Positions 7,187-14,065 are shown, numbered from the stretch's first letter. The stretch is 15,189 bases of DNA from Methanothrix sp. (GCA_003162615.1 PMNG01000190.1:678-15866); one strand, 5' to 3'. Made by a program: numbers and translations. Notes: a model not told the origin generated them from the letters alone.

Positions 7187-7261
7187 AGGCCACAATATGA
7201 GCAGCAATGGAATTGGTCAGGGATATTTGCCATTTGTTAGAGTATCGGAAGGAGATCTGCA

Positions 7262-8008
7262 TTGAGTTTCAAGATTGAGTCCAAGAACCTGAACCTCTGG
7301 TACGGCGAAAAGCAAGCCCTGAAGAACATTAACCTGGGTGTCCTTGAGAACAAGATCACTGCGCTGATCGGTCCATCCGGCTGCGGTAAGTCAACCTACA
7401 TACGATGCCTGAACAGGATGAACGATCTGATTGATAAGGTGAGAGTCGATGGAGAGGTGCTGTACGAAGGCACAAACATCTACGGCAAAGATGTTGATGT
7501 TGTGGAGATCAGAAAAAGGATAGGAATGGTCTTTCAGAAGCCAAACCCCTTCCCCATGTCCATATACGATAACACAGCCTATGGGCCTAGGATCCATGGC
7601 GCCAAAAACATAGACAAGATCGTTGAAAGAAGCCTGAAAGACGCCGCCCTTTGGGAAGAAGTCAGCGATAGATTGGACGTGCCCGCCATGGGACTATCGG
7701 GAGGCCAGCAGCAGAGGCTGTGCATAGCCCGGACCCTGGCTATGAGGCCGGATGTGATCCTCTTTGACGAACCTTGCAGCGCCCTCGATCCTATTTCTAC
7801 AAGCAAAATTGAGAGCCTGATGGATGGGCTCAAAGAGAAGTACACCCAGATCATAGTCACCCACAATATGCAGCAGGCGGCTAGGATCTCAGATTACACG
7901 GCCTATTTTCTCCTTGGCGAACTGATTGAGGTAGGGGAAACTAAGCGCCTGTTTGAGATGCCAAAGGAGAAGAGCACTGAAGATTACATAACGGGAAGAT
8001 TCGGTTGA
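7262..8008 (+). CDS. pstB: Phosphate ABC transporter ATP-binding protein PstB
   Basis: PstB is the ATPase that powers high-affinity phosphate import through PstC and PstA, using phosphate caught by PstS. The 248 residues show Walker A GPSGCGKST (37-45), the Q-loop in FQKPNPFPMSIYDN, the signature LSGGQQQR (145-152), Walker B VILFDEP (165-171) and the switch His201 in VTHNMQQAARISDY. The segments IRCLNRMNDL and FDEPCSALDPIST are typical of PstB rather than other ABC ATPases. The start is TTG 7262 with AAGGAG 8 bases upstream. It is the first gene of a unit with two PhoU-type genes. pstS, pstC and pstA are not upstream, where the divergent thermosome lies, so the membrane partners must be elsewhere. 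Confidence 0.95.
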   Translation: MSFKIESKNLNLWYGEKQALKNINLGVLENKITALIGPSGCGKSTYIRCLNRMNDLIDKVRVDGEVLYEGTNIYGKDVDVVEIRKRIGMVFQKPNPFPMSIYDNTAYGPRIHGAKNIDKIVERSLKDAALWEEVSDRLDVPAMGLSGGQQQRLCIARTLAMRPDVILFDEPCSALDPISTSKIESLMDGLKEKYTQIIVTHNMQQAARISDYTAYFLLGELIEVGETKRLFEMPKEKSTEDYITGRFG

Positions 8009-8042
8009 GCGTATCGGATTTCAACTAATAGACGAAGGGGGA

Positions 8043-8708
8043 GTGGAGATAAGTCCGTCCAGAGAGAAATATCACAGGCAGCTCGATGATCTGAAGGTCT
8101 TCACAGAGAATCTGGCTGATCAGGTCAGCACCGCCATAGAGCAATCGATAACATCCTTGGAGGAGTCGAACTTAGATCTGGCCAAGGATGTGATCCAACG
8201 AGATCAGTTGGTTGATGAGCTCAACCAGAAGATCGAGAAGAGGTGCACGGAGCTTCTCGTCCTTCAGCAGCCCATGGCAAAAGATCTGAGGATGATCATA
8301 GGCGTATTGAAGATCGGAATAGACTTGGAACGGATCGGGGATCTCGCGGTGGACGTGGCAAGGGTAACAATTCAGCTAAGGGACAAGGCCCGCATAGCCA
8401 AGCTCGAATACATACCCCGCATGGCAGACACCGCTAGGAAAATGCTGGATCAGGCGATGGAGGCCCTCAAGAACGATGATGCCGATCTGGCAAGGCAGAC
8501 TACCAAATGGGATTATGAAATAGACGGGTTGTATGTAAAGGCCAGGGATCAGCTGCTCAAGATAGTTATAGAAAATCCGAAGTTCATAGACGACGCTATA
8601 TCACTACTGATGGTCAACAGGCAAATTGAGCGGGCCGGAGATCACATATGTAACATTTGTGAGGCCATTGTATATATGGTAGAAGCAAAGAGAGAGCATC
8701 TGAACTAG
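8043..8708 (+). CDS. phoU: Phosphate signalling protein PhoU
   Basis: PhoU links phosphate uptake by PstSCAB to gene control and limits excess uptake. The 221-residue protein has the family's two repeated three-helix bundles. The first has DVIQRDQLVDELNQKIEKRC and MAKDLRMIIGVLKIGIDLER followed by IGDLA; the second has RQTTKWDYEID and LLMVNRQIERAGDHICNICE. The acidic E/DxxxD-type motifs that bind metal clusters are kept in both. The start is GTG 8043, close behind the purine run AAGGGGGA. It lies 34 bases after pstB and its TAG stop touches the ATG of the next gene, so translation is probably coupled. Confidence 0.94.
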   Translation: MEISPSREKYHRQLDDLKVFTENLADQVSTAIEQSITSLEESNLDLAKDVIQRDQLVDELNQKIEKRCTELLVLQQPMAKDLRMIIGVLKIGIDLERIGDLAVDVARVTIQLRDKARIAKLEYIPRMADTARKMLDQAMEALKNDDADLARQTTKWDYEIDGLYVKARDQLLKIVIENPKFIDDAISLLMVNRQIERAGDHICNICEAIVYMVEAKREHLN

Positions 8709-9716
8709 ATGATCATGGACACCAGAAAGGTACAGAGGACCGGCAAGTCTACCTTCATAGTCTCCCTCCCGAAGAACTGGGCGACGAAGAACGGGGTCCA
8801 GGCCGGCTCGATAATTTATATCACTCAGAGCGATAACGGGGCCCTGCTGCTCTCAACTGACAGGTCTGAGCAGGATCTCAAAATAAAGCTGGACATAGGA
8901 GATAAGTCGGGAGAGCCTCTGATAAGGGACATCATAGGGTGCTATGTTGCTGGCTACCGAACCATAGATGTTGTTTCGAGCCACATGTCCTCGGCGCAGA
9001 AGAAGGATATTCACAGCATCGTAGGTAAACTCATCGGCCCGGAGATCCTTGAGGAGACCATCAATAAGGTTGTAATGCAGGACCTATTGAGCTCAGAGGA
9101 GCTTCAGTCGGAGCGAGCCCTCCGGCGGATCAGGACGGTTGTCAAATCCATGATCCAGGATTCGATAAATGCCCTTGTCACCAAAAACAAGGATCTAGCC
9201 CACGATGTGATCCAGAGGGATAACGACGTCGATAGGCTGAACCTGCTGATCTCGCGCCAGTTCACAGAGATCCTGAGATCAGGCTCGGTCAAACAGGAGA
9301 CGCTCAACTCGATAACTGCGTTCAATTATATGCAGGCTTCATCAAATCTGGAGAGAATCTCAGACCACGCCTCCAGGATTGCAGAGATGGCCAGCAAGTG
9401 CGAGTACACCTTATCAGATGAGATAGTGAAAGAGCTCACTGGTTTTGAGTCAACCTTCGGTGAGCTGATCGACGACTCCATCACTTTCCTGCTTCAGATG
9501 AACTCAGAGAAGGCAAACGCGCTGATAGATAAGACCAGAGAGATCCGCGACAAGGCTCAGATTCTTGCCAACTCAACCAAATTGAAAGACCGAAGCGAGA
9601 TGATGGTCAGGCTGGTTGTGGCCAGCAGCATAGAGCGTATGCTTGATTATATAATGAACATAGGCGAGCTGACCATAAACCTGAGTCATGCTATGAGCGA
9701 GCCAAAAGCTGCGTAG
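8709..9716 (+). CDS. AbrB domain-PhoU fusion, probable phosphate-responsive regulator
   Basis: This 335-residue protein joins an N-terminal SpoVT/AbrB DNA-binding domain (about 4-50, VQRTGKSTFIVSLPKNWA then GSIIYITQSDNGALLL) to a PhoU-type helical region (about 90-330). PhoU-like repeats are visible in LAHDVIQRDNDVDRLNLLIS and ASSNLERISDHASRIAEMAS, and again in ASSIERMLDYIMNIGEL. The architecture is common in archaea, where it is taken to replace the bacterial PhoB/PhoR system as a phosphate regulator; direct proof here is lacking. The start is ATG 8709, directly after the phoU stop; a second ATG at 8715 is possible. It is the last gene of the pstB unit and stops with TAG. It may act on the palindrome at 7175-7186. 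Confidence 0.88.
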   Translation: MIMDTRKVQRTGKSTFIVSLPKNWATKNGVQAGSIIYITQSDNGALLLSTDRSEQDLKIKLDIGDKSGEPLIRDIIGCYVAGYRTIDVVSSHMSSAQKKDIHSIVGKLIGPEILEETINKVVMQDLLSSEELQSERALRRIRTVVKSMIQDSINALVTKNKDLAHDVIQRDNDVDRLNLLISRQFTEILRSGSVKQETLNSITAFNYMQASSNLERISDHASRIAEMASKCEYTLSDEIVKELTGFESTFGELIDDSITFLLQMNSEKANALIDKTREIRDKAQILANSTKLKDRSEMMVRLVVASSIERMLDYIMNIGELTINLSHAMSEPKAA

Positions 9717-9783
9717 GCACGCATGGCAATAGACGCTTTAGATGAACCGCCTTGAAGGTCGCCTCCCAGAACGCCATCTCTTT

Positions 9784-9841
9784 GAGATTCAGAGAAAGAT
9801 AGCCTCTCGCGTGATTTTAGAGGACAGCTACTCTGAATCTC
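9784..9841. repeat. Long two-part hairpin downstream of the pst unit
   Basis: GAGATTCAGAG (9784-9794) and CTCTGAATCTC (9831-9841) are perfect 11-bp inverted repeats. Inside them TAGC (9800-9803) pairs with GCTA (9827-9830), and CTCT (9804-9807) pairs with AGAG (9819-9822). A 5-base bulge and an 11-base loop complete it. The whole 58 bases could fold as one rod. It starts 67 bases after the last pst-unit stop. No T-run follows, so it is not a plain terminator; a processed 3' end, a small RNA or a protein site are all possible. Confidence 0.6.
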
Positions 9842-9881
9842 CCTTGGCTTCTAGATCTAAATATCAAAGTGGGAGATAACG

Positions 9882-10004
9882 TTGAAGCATTTGGTCAAGT
9901 GGAGGGTTATAGAGGGCTTATCTAAGTCGTTCAGCCAGCTCTCTTTTGGCCTGGTTAACGTATTCATGGGCCCGCCTGCAAGGCTCAGGAAGCTTGTGAT
10001 CTGA
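9882..10004 (+). CDS. Possible 40-residue protein
   Basis: From TTG 9882 a frame reads MKHLVKWRVIEGLSKSFSQL and on to a hydrophobic middle (FGLVNVFMGPP) and a basic end (ARLRKLVI), stopping at TGA 10002-10004. GGGAG lies 6 bases before the TTG, which is good spacing, and the composition is protein-like. I do not recognise a family. It could be a small membrane-associated protein or a chance frame. It stands just after the hairpin at 9784-9841, which could lie in its leader. The rest of the 9717-10063 gap shows no other gene. Confidence 0.4.
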   Translation: MKHLVKWRVIEGLSKSFSQLSFGLVNVFMGPPARLRKLVI

Positions 10005-10063
10005 AAGGTAGAGGGATTGTGCGACACCCGCAGCCGCTGGTATTCATAAAAAAATTCATCTAA

Positions 10064-10426
10064 TCAAGTGAAATCATCAGTCCCGTTTCCGATGAATTCG
10101 ATATACCCCTTAAGCAGCGGAATATCCTTCGCCTGCGTGGGTTTCCAGCCTTCGTCCACCATCGGCTCCCAATCGTCACCATTCTTTCCATAGCTCAGGA
10201 CACCTTCAAGTGTGTAGAACCCTGAGGTTATCGTGTCTTCTGGATTTTCAAAGTATCCGAAGAACTTACGGCTTATCGAGCTGTACTCTGACAGGTACCA
10301 GTTCATCTTCTTCCGGTTGAAAAGATGCAAGTGAATCATCTCCTCGCCCATGCTCGAATGGTCGCCGGATGTGTTCGGAAGCAGACCAAGCTCCGATGAA
10401 CTGAAGTCCTTTAGTCTTCTAACCAT
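10064..10426 (-). CDS. DUF2958-like protein
   Basis: This is a 120-residue soluble protein with no signal peptide or membrane segment. The middle (IHLHLFNRKKMNWYLSEYSS then KKFFG-like RKFFGYFENPEDTITSGFYTL) resembles DUF2958: a strand carrying N-W-Y, then F-F-G-Y and a G-x-F-x-L-x-E segment, followed by a W-E-P block. DUF2958 proteins are of unknown role and often found on plasmids or near mobile DNA. The start is ATG 10426 with GAGG 6 bases upstream. It is 31 bases downstream of the alkyltransferase gene on the same strand and may have its own promoter. Family assignment is from pattern memory only. Confidence 0.6.
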   Translation of the reverse strand: MVRRLKDFSSSELGLLPNTSGDHSSMGEEMIHLHLFNRKKMNWYLSEYSSISRKFFGYFENPEDTITSGFYTLEGVLSYGKNGDDWEPMVDEGWKPTQAKDIPLLKGYIEFIGNGTDDFT

Positions 10427-10457
10427 CTATAGCCTCATAATATGACTTCATAAAAGA

Positions 10458-10958
10458 TTAGTCTTTCCCCGAACAAGCCAAAGTAGGCCCAAGGATAGTT
10501 AAGGGGTTGGAAGCCTCGAACTCCAGCAACTTCTCCTTCGCCTCAAGCCTCCAGGCGAAACCGCCCAGACCTTGCTTGGCGACCACACGGTGGCAGGGCA
10601 CGAGGATGACGAAGGGGTTTTTGGCCATGACATTTCCCACGGCGCGTGAAGCTCCCGGATGCCCAGCCAATGCAGCGACTTCTCCGTAGGTCATAGTTCT
10701 TCCGCGCGGAATGTTCATGACGACTGAGATAACCTTTCTATGAAAATCATCAAAGCCTGAAAGGTCCAGTTCGACCTTGGGGCACGGTGTGCCGTCCGTA
10801 ACGTACTTGATAATCTCTTCTGCTATCTCGGAACTCCGTGAGGGCTGTTCGGCAGAAAAGAAGACCTTTATGATTTTGTTTCCGAGCCGCTCCACTGTGA
10901 TATAGCAGCCCAGTGCTTCGAAGCGAGCGCCTTCCACGATGCTAACCATTTCGCTCAT
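10458..10958 (-). CDS. ogt: Methylated-DNA--protein-cysteine methyltransferase (Ogt/MGMT type)
   Basis: The protein repairs O6-alkylguanine in DNA by moving the alkyl group to its own cysteine, which inactivates it. The 166 residues hold a variable N-terminal domain (about 1-70) and the C-terminal catalytic domain with its winged helix. Visible are Tyr91 in TYGEVAALAGHP, the 'arginine finger' Arg105 in GASRAVGNVMAKNP, and the active site PCHRVV with Cys122. No Ada-type zinc domain is present. I start at ATG 10958, whose ATGA overlaps the stop of the phosphoesterase gene, a sign of coupling; ATG 10949, with AGGA about 9 bases before it, is an alternative. Frames going further upstream would run into the neighbour. 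Confidence 0.93.
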   Translation of the reverse strand: MSEMVSIVEGARFEALGCYITVERLGNKIIKVFFSAEQPSRSSEIAEEIIKYVTDGTPCPKVELDLSGFDDFHRKVISVVMNIPRGRTMTYGEVAALAGHPGASRAVGNVMAKNPFVILVPCHRVVAKQGLGGFAWRLEAKEKLLEFEASNPLTILGPTLACSGKD

Positions 10959-11485
10959 TCCTTGAGAATCTCCCGGAAGGACTTGCATCTTCCCATCTCA
11001 ACTATTTCGACTTTCAGATTCGAGGTATCCATCATCGCCACTGACCTCAAGCCTGTGAAGTGGCCCCAGACCTCGCCGGGATTTACGAGCAGCGTCTTGC
11101 CGTGCTGTGTCGCTTCTGCACGATGATTGTGGCCCCTGACAACCACATCGTAAAGCTGCGAGGCCACGACCGCTTTTACCAGGGGCTCGTCGGTGCCGTG
11201 TAGCATGGCAATCTTGCGGCCGTCCGCCTCGAATTCCCCAAAGTCCCCCAGGTACTCTCCACCGACACGTTTGAAGTCCCTCATAAGGCCGACTCTGTCG
11301 CCATCGTTGTTCCCGTAGACCAGCTTCACGTCCATGCCGCAGCCCTCGAAGGTGTAGCAGTTCCCCGAGCCGATCATGTCGCCTGCGTGGAGAACCATCT
11401 TGGCGCTGCGGTCCCGGAAGATCTTCAGGGAATCCTTAACTCCCTGAATGTTGTCGTGAGAGTCGGACATAATTCCTATGAGCAT
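10955..11485 (-). CDS. YfcE/MJ0936-type metallophosphoesterase
   Basis: This 176-residue calcineurin-like phosphodiesterase has the whole metal-binding set: Asp8 and His10 in MSDSHDN, Asp36 in HAGD, the Asn-Asn-Asp at 59-61 in YGNND, His97 in LHG, and His119 and His121 in GHNHRAE. It ends with the conserved NPGE strand. Relatives split phosphodiester bonds in small model substrates with Mn2+ or Ni2+; the natural substrate is not known. ATG 11485 has AGGTGAT just upstream and gives the standard MLIGIMSDSHDN start. A longer in-frame extension to 11644 lacks similarity and I leave it out. The gene is first in a unit with the DNA repair alkyltransferase, which it overlaps by 4 bases. Confidence 0.93.
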   Translation of the reverse strand: MLIGIMSDSHDNIQGVKDSLKIFRDRSAKMVLHAGDMIGSGNCYTFEGCGMDVKLVYGNNDGDRVGLMRDFKRVGGEYLGDFGEFEADGRKIAMLHGTDEPLVKAVVASQLYDVVVRGHNHRAEATQHGKTLLVNPGEVWGHFTGLRSVAMMDTSNLKVEIVEMGRCKSFREILKE

Positions 11486-11663
11486 GATATCACCTTTCAA
11501 ATACCTGCAAAAGCCGTTATCTACTTTAGCCTTATCTGAGGCCCACTCGGATATCCTCCGCGTCTTAATAATGCAATTCACTATCGGACGAAACAGGTCT
11601 CCGGCAAAATACCGATCAACCCAAGAAACCAAATCCAAAGCCAAACCTACCGGTGCACCTCGT

Positions 11664-11683
11664 GTCGAAAGGTCTAAGTATTA
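11664..11683 (+). promoter_or_regulatory. Probable promoter of the tRNA pair
   Basis: GTCGAAAGG resembles a BRE and is followed by TAAGTATTA, about 25-30 bases before the first tRNA base at 11705. The 11486-11704 gap otherwise holds the divergent phosphoesterase leader and shows no gene. Confidence 0.45.
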
Positions 11684-11704
11684 GAAATACGTCGTACCCA
11701 GAGG

Positions 11705-11814
11705 CCCGCCTTAACTCAGCCTGGTAGAGTGCGCGGCTGTAGTAAGTAAGTTCGCACCGAAGGGTGCTACGCGCAGTCACCGCGATGTCCCCGGTTCGAA
11801 TCTGGGAGGCGGGA
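11705..11814 (+). tRNA. tRNA-Tyr (anticodon GTA) with a 36-base intron
   Basis: The acceptor stem is CCCGCCT (11705-11711) with AGGCGGG (11807-11813), discriminator A 11814, CCA not encoded. The D stem is ACTC/GAGT, the anticodon stem CGCGG (11732-11736) with CCGCG (11780-11784), and the T arm CCCGG-TTCGAAT-CTGGG. Anticodon GTA is at 11739-11741. The intron is 11743-11778, after position 37, the usual archaeal site. CTGT (11737-11740) pairs with GCAG (11773-11776), and the three-base bulges AG|T and TC|A place the two cuts in a bulge-helix-bulge for the tRNA endonuclease. The intron has its own hairpin (GCACC/GGTGC, 11754-11767). C1-G72 fits archaeal tRNA-Tyr identity. Confidence 0.95.
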
Positions 11815-11822
11815 TCTGTTGT

Positions 11823-11895
11823 GTCCGGATAGTGTAGTGGCCTATCATGAAAGCCTGTCGAGCTTTCGACCCGGGTCCGAATCCCGGTCCGGGCG
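11823..11895 (+). tRNA. tRNA-Asp (anticodon GTC)
   Basis: The acceptor stem GTCCGGA (11823-11829) pairs with TCCGGGC (11888-11894), including one G-T pair, with discriminator G at 11895, an Asp identity base. The anticodon stem is AAAGC/GCTTT around the loop CTGTCGA, anticodon GTC. The T stem CCGGG/CCCGG encloses TCCGAAT, in which position 55 is C instead of the nearly universal T. No intron and no encoded CCA. It follows tRNA-Tyr by 8 bases, so both are surely on one transcript. Confidence 0.93.
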
Positions 11896-11909
11896 CCTAA
11901 AATCCCGTA

Positions 11910-11957
11910 AAAGCCTGTAGTGTCCGAGAAGGGCTCTACTGGCTTTCTAATACTTTT
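11910..11957 (+). terminator. Hairpin and T-rich stretch after the tRNA pair
   Basis: AAAGCC-T-GTAG (11910-11920) pairs with CTAC-T-GGCTTT (11936-11946), a 6+4 bp stem around one T-T mismatch with a 15-base loop. CTAATACTTTTC follows. This fits a transcript end for the tRNAs. The gap from here to 12157 holds no gene that I can see. Confidence 0.5.
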
Positions 11958-12108
11958 CGAGGAATATATTCTTAGTCTCTTTTGATGAGATATGGAAGAT
12001 GCTTATGAAATTTTCCTTTCGTATTTCGAATTCTGTGAAACTTTTCTGAGAATCCAAGTACAATTACGCTCGGTGGTTAAGAAGATGGCCCACATACTAT
12101 GCTAGGCA

Positions 12109-12119
12109 CAAATATTTTT
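12109..12119 (+). promoter_or_regulatory. TATA-like element of the DUF6414-like gene
   Basis: CAAATATTTTT lies about 40-50 bases before ATG 12158. A start about 25 bases on leaves a short leader holding AAGGAGAAAGG. CTATTTAAG at 12128-12136 is a second candidate but would leave no room for that site. Confidence 0.35.
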
Positions 12120-12157
12120 CCAGAGACTATTTAAGGCATAAGGAGAAAGGACAAGCA

Positions 12158-12985
12158 ATGCCTGGATATGTACTACGCAATTATTTATATTTAGATAAGC
12201 AAATGGTTGACGATTCCCTATCAGCTGTCGAGGGTGCCCTTTATGAAGAAACCGTCGTGCAGACTCAGGAAAAGGGTCGAACTCTTTCAGGAGATGTGCA
12301 CGCTGAAGTCCCAGTAATAGGTGGAGCTGGGGTTGGGGCCGGTAGCAGTTCTACCGCAAGGACGGAGATAACTAAACAAGCGCAAATAACTGATGCTGCA
12401 AAGTTTCAACGCCTATATGACCATTTAGAGATAGAAGAATCTTTCCAATACTACGATTCCATTGACTCAGAAACTTAGAAAAATTTTGAGAGGGGAGACT
12501 TACTGGAATTAGAGTTGAACATCTCCCCTACATTTATAGGTGTACTTGCTGATTTTGCAAGAAGTTCTAAAGATTTGCTGGATCTTGCCAAATTGTTCCC
12601 AGGGCAATCTCCTGTCGACCAGAAAACGTTAGATGCTATAGACGGATTCCAGCTACTTGGTAAGATGGAATCTGAGAAAGGCATACCGATCAAAATGAAG
12701 CCATTGAATGGCACTGATTATACATTCGTTGCCTATCTCAATCCTGTAGACCTCCGTGTCCCCAGAGATCGTTTAGTAGGTGATTTCACCGTGTTCTGCA
12801 AGGTTCAGAGAAAGTTCAAAGATAACGAAAAACTTGACTTGTTCAATCCGTTAGGTGCTTTGAAACATATACAGAGAATCAGCAAACAGAGCCGAAGATC
12901 GACCAAAACAGATTTGCCTCGTGAGCTGCGTGATACTATAAAAGCACCGGCAGCAGTTATTATACCCTTAGCTATCTACCGCTAA
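12158..12985 (+). pseudogene. DUF6414-like protein gene interrupted by one in-frame TAG
   Basis: Bases 12158-12475 and 12479-12985 are one reading frame split only by TAG 12476-12478; without it the product is 275 residues. The first part (MPGYVLRNYLYLDKQMVDDS, then LSAVEGAL) has the YLD...SxxxxxEG opening I associate with DUF6414. It goes on with a Gly-rich loop and the segment TDAAKFQRLYDHLE. Right after the stop the frame reads KNFERGDLLELELNISPTF, as expected for the family's 'RGD-x-L-E' strand. The second part continues to a basic C-terminus ending IPLAIYR. ATG 12158 has AAGGAGAAAGG upstream, and no equally good start exists for the second part. The 168 clean codons after the TAG mean the stop is recent, read through, or a sequence error. 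TAG also ends phoU and the AbrB-PhoU gene here, so free decoding of TAG as pyrrolysine is unlikely. The function of the family is unknown. Confidence 0.65.
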
Positions 12986-13110
12986 CGCTATCTAACCACA
13001 TCTGCCAACTTCCTGGCATCTCTTCTTTAGTCCCTCTGCACCTGAACGCTTAATCAGCTGCAAGAATCAGTTCTTGGATCGCCTTAGTATGGATTTCCCT
13101 AATTTATCTG

Positions 13111-13162
13111 ATTTTTTTGTCTAACTTTCCTGTAATTATTTGTCTTTTTGCTCAATTTTCTA
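13111..13162 (+). terminator. T-rich tract downstream of the DUF6414-like gene
   Basis: A run of seven T at 13112-13118 and further T clusters up to 13162 lie 130-180 bases after the gene's stop. This is the kind of T-rich end used by archaeal RNA polymerase. No hairpin is seen. Confidence 0.3.
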
Positions 13163-13375
13163 AATTGGTCCACGAATTCCTGCGTTCGGCCGACTTATAC
13201 TTGATATAACAGGCAACTTTGAACTGGCTCAGGCTCCAGGGCCGAAAGCCGCCACTTCAAGCTATCCAGCTTCATGCTTTCAACTCCTCCAAGCTGCAAT
13301 CACGTTCTCCCTCGCCAACGAGAATGGCAGGAGACAATTGAGAACAAAACTTCTCAGCTCCGGCCAGTCACGCGC

Positions 13376-13492
13376 TCAACGATCCTCGATCAGCTTCGAT
13401 GTAAGGACCTCTTTGGCTTCCGGGAAGCTATCCTGGGCTTGGGCAATCGCTAGCCTGACATCCTGCCAATTGTCGGGGATGGGTTGAGCCGT
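13376..13492 (-). pseudogene. Coding remnant, C-terminal fragment of an unknown protein
   Basis: On the minus strand 38 codons read TAQPIPDNWQDVRLAIAQAQ and then DSFPEAKEVLTSKLIEDR before TGA 13376-13378. The amphipathic helix pattern and codon use look like real protein rather than chance. The frame is closed upstream by TAG (13493-13495) and has no start. I do not recognise the family. Confidence 0.3.
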
Positions 13493-13804
13493 CTATCTAT
13501 GCTGGAAAACTTCATTTCATCAGCTTTCTGCCCATTACTGGCACAAAGCCGAGAATGTCGGGTTCCGGGCCGCACTATCCGTCTCCTCGGGCCAGCATTC
13601 TTCTGCAGATCGACCATAAACTTTAATTATTAACAGTTATTTATTATACATCTGAAGAATGATCTTTCAAGCGGCGACCATGTTGCTTGACAGATTTCCC
13701 TCTTCGGCTCAATACCGACTTCATTCTCAAGAGTTCGGTTGAAGCGGCATATGGCCTCAATGAATTCACTGACTAAACCGATCTCAAAGAAACGGGGGTA
13801 AAAT

Positions 13805-14026
13805 ATGTCGGTCGAATCTTCGTGGAAGCTCTCAGGAAGTCTGGATGAGATTGCTTCCTTTGCCCACAGAGAAAGTCTGAGGAACTGGAGAGTAAATGCA
13901 GATGATCTCCTGGCGATTTTGGTTCTCTCGGTCCTGACTCTGGGAGCTGCCGCTTACATCCAATCCATGATCATGATCTGTCTAGAAAATGCTGGGTCCA
14001 TCGGCGTAGGGTTAACTTCCCCTTGA
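13805..14026 (+). CDS. Small one-pass membrane protein, unknown
   Basis: This 73-residue frame has a soluble start (MSVESSWKLSGSLDEIASFA), a basic stretch (HRESLRNWRVN), then one hydrophobic segment DDLLAILVLSVLTLGAAAYI (about 33-52) and a short tail. ATG 13805 has the purine/G run GGGGGT 6 bases upstream, good for translation. It could be a true small membrane protein, or the N-terminus of a larger membrane protein cut after its first membrane helix; the tail (CLENAGSIGVGLTSP) shows no further structure. No family is recognised. It faces the next gene tail to tail. Confidence 0.5.
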   Translation: MSVESSWKLSGSLDEIASFAHRESLRNWRVNADDLLAILVLSVLTLGAAAYIQSMIMICLENAGSIGVGLTSP

Positions 14027-14065
14027 TGGACACAGTAATCTAGGTCCTGGCCAAAGGTGTTTAGA

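Larger units (their letters stand above)
12986..13804. other. Gene-poor gap of about 820 bases
   Basis: No frame of convincing length or composition crosses this stretch on either strand. It holds a T-rich tract (13111-13162), a coding-like remnant on the minus strand (13376-13492), and an AT-rich block at about 13617-13650 (TTTATTATA at 13640) that could be a promoter. The higher GC of 13200-13610 compared with its flanks suggests eroded genes rather than plain spacer. Confidence 0.5.

Noticed and set aside
7051..7233. A 60-codon minus-strand frame over the thermosome promoter
   Set aside because: It covers the TATA box, leader and Shine-Dalgarno of the thermosome, so it is promoter DNA rather than a gene.
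11486..11644. N-terminal extension of the phosphoesterase by 53 residues
   Set aside because: The family starts exactly at MLIGIMSDSHDN, where AGGTGAT precedes the ATG. The extension has no similarity to the fold and holds the promoter region.
12476..12478. Pyrrolysine as the likely meaning of the TAG
   Set aside because: Not excluded, but not preferred: phoU and the AbrB-PhoU gene both end in TAG in this window, and Methanothrix-like methanogens are not known to use the Pyl system. A nonsense change is simpler.
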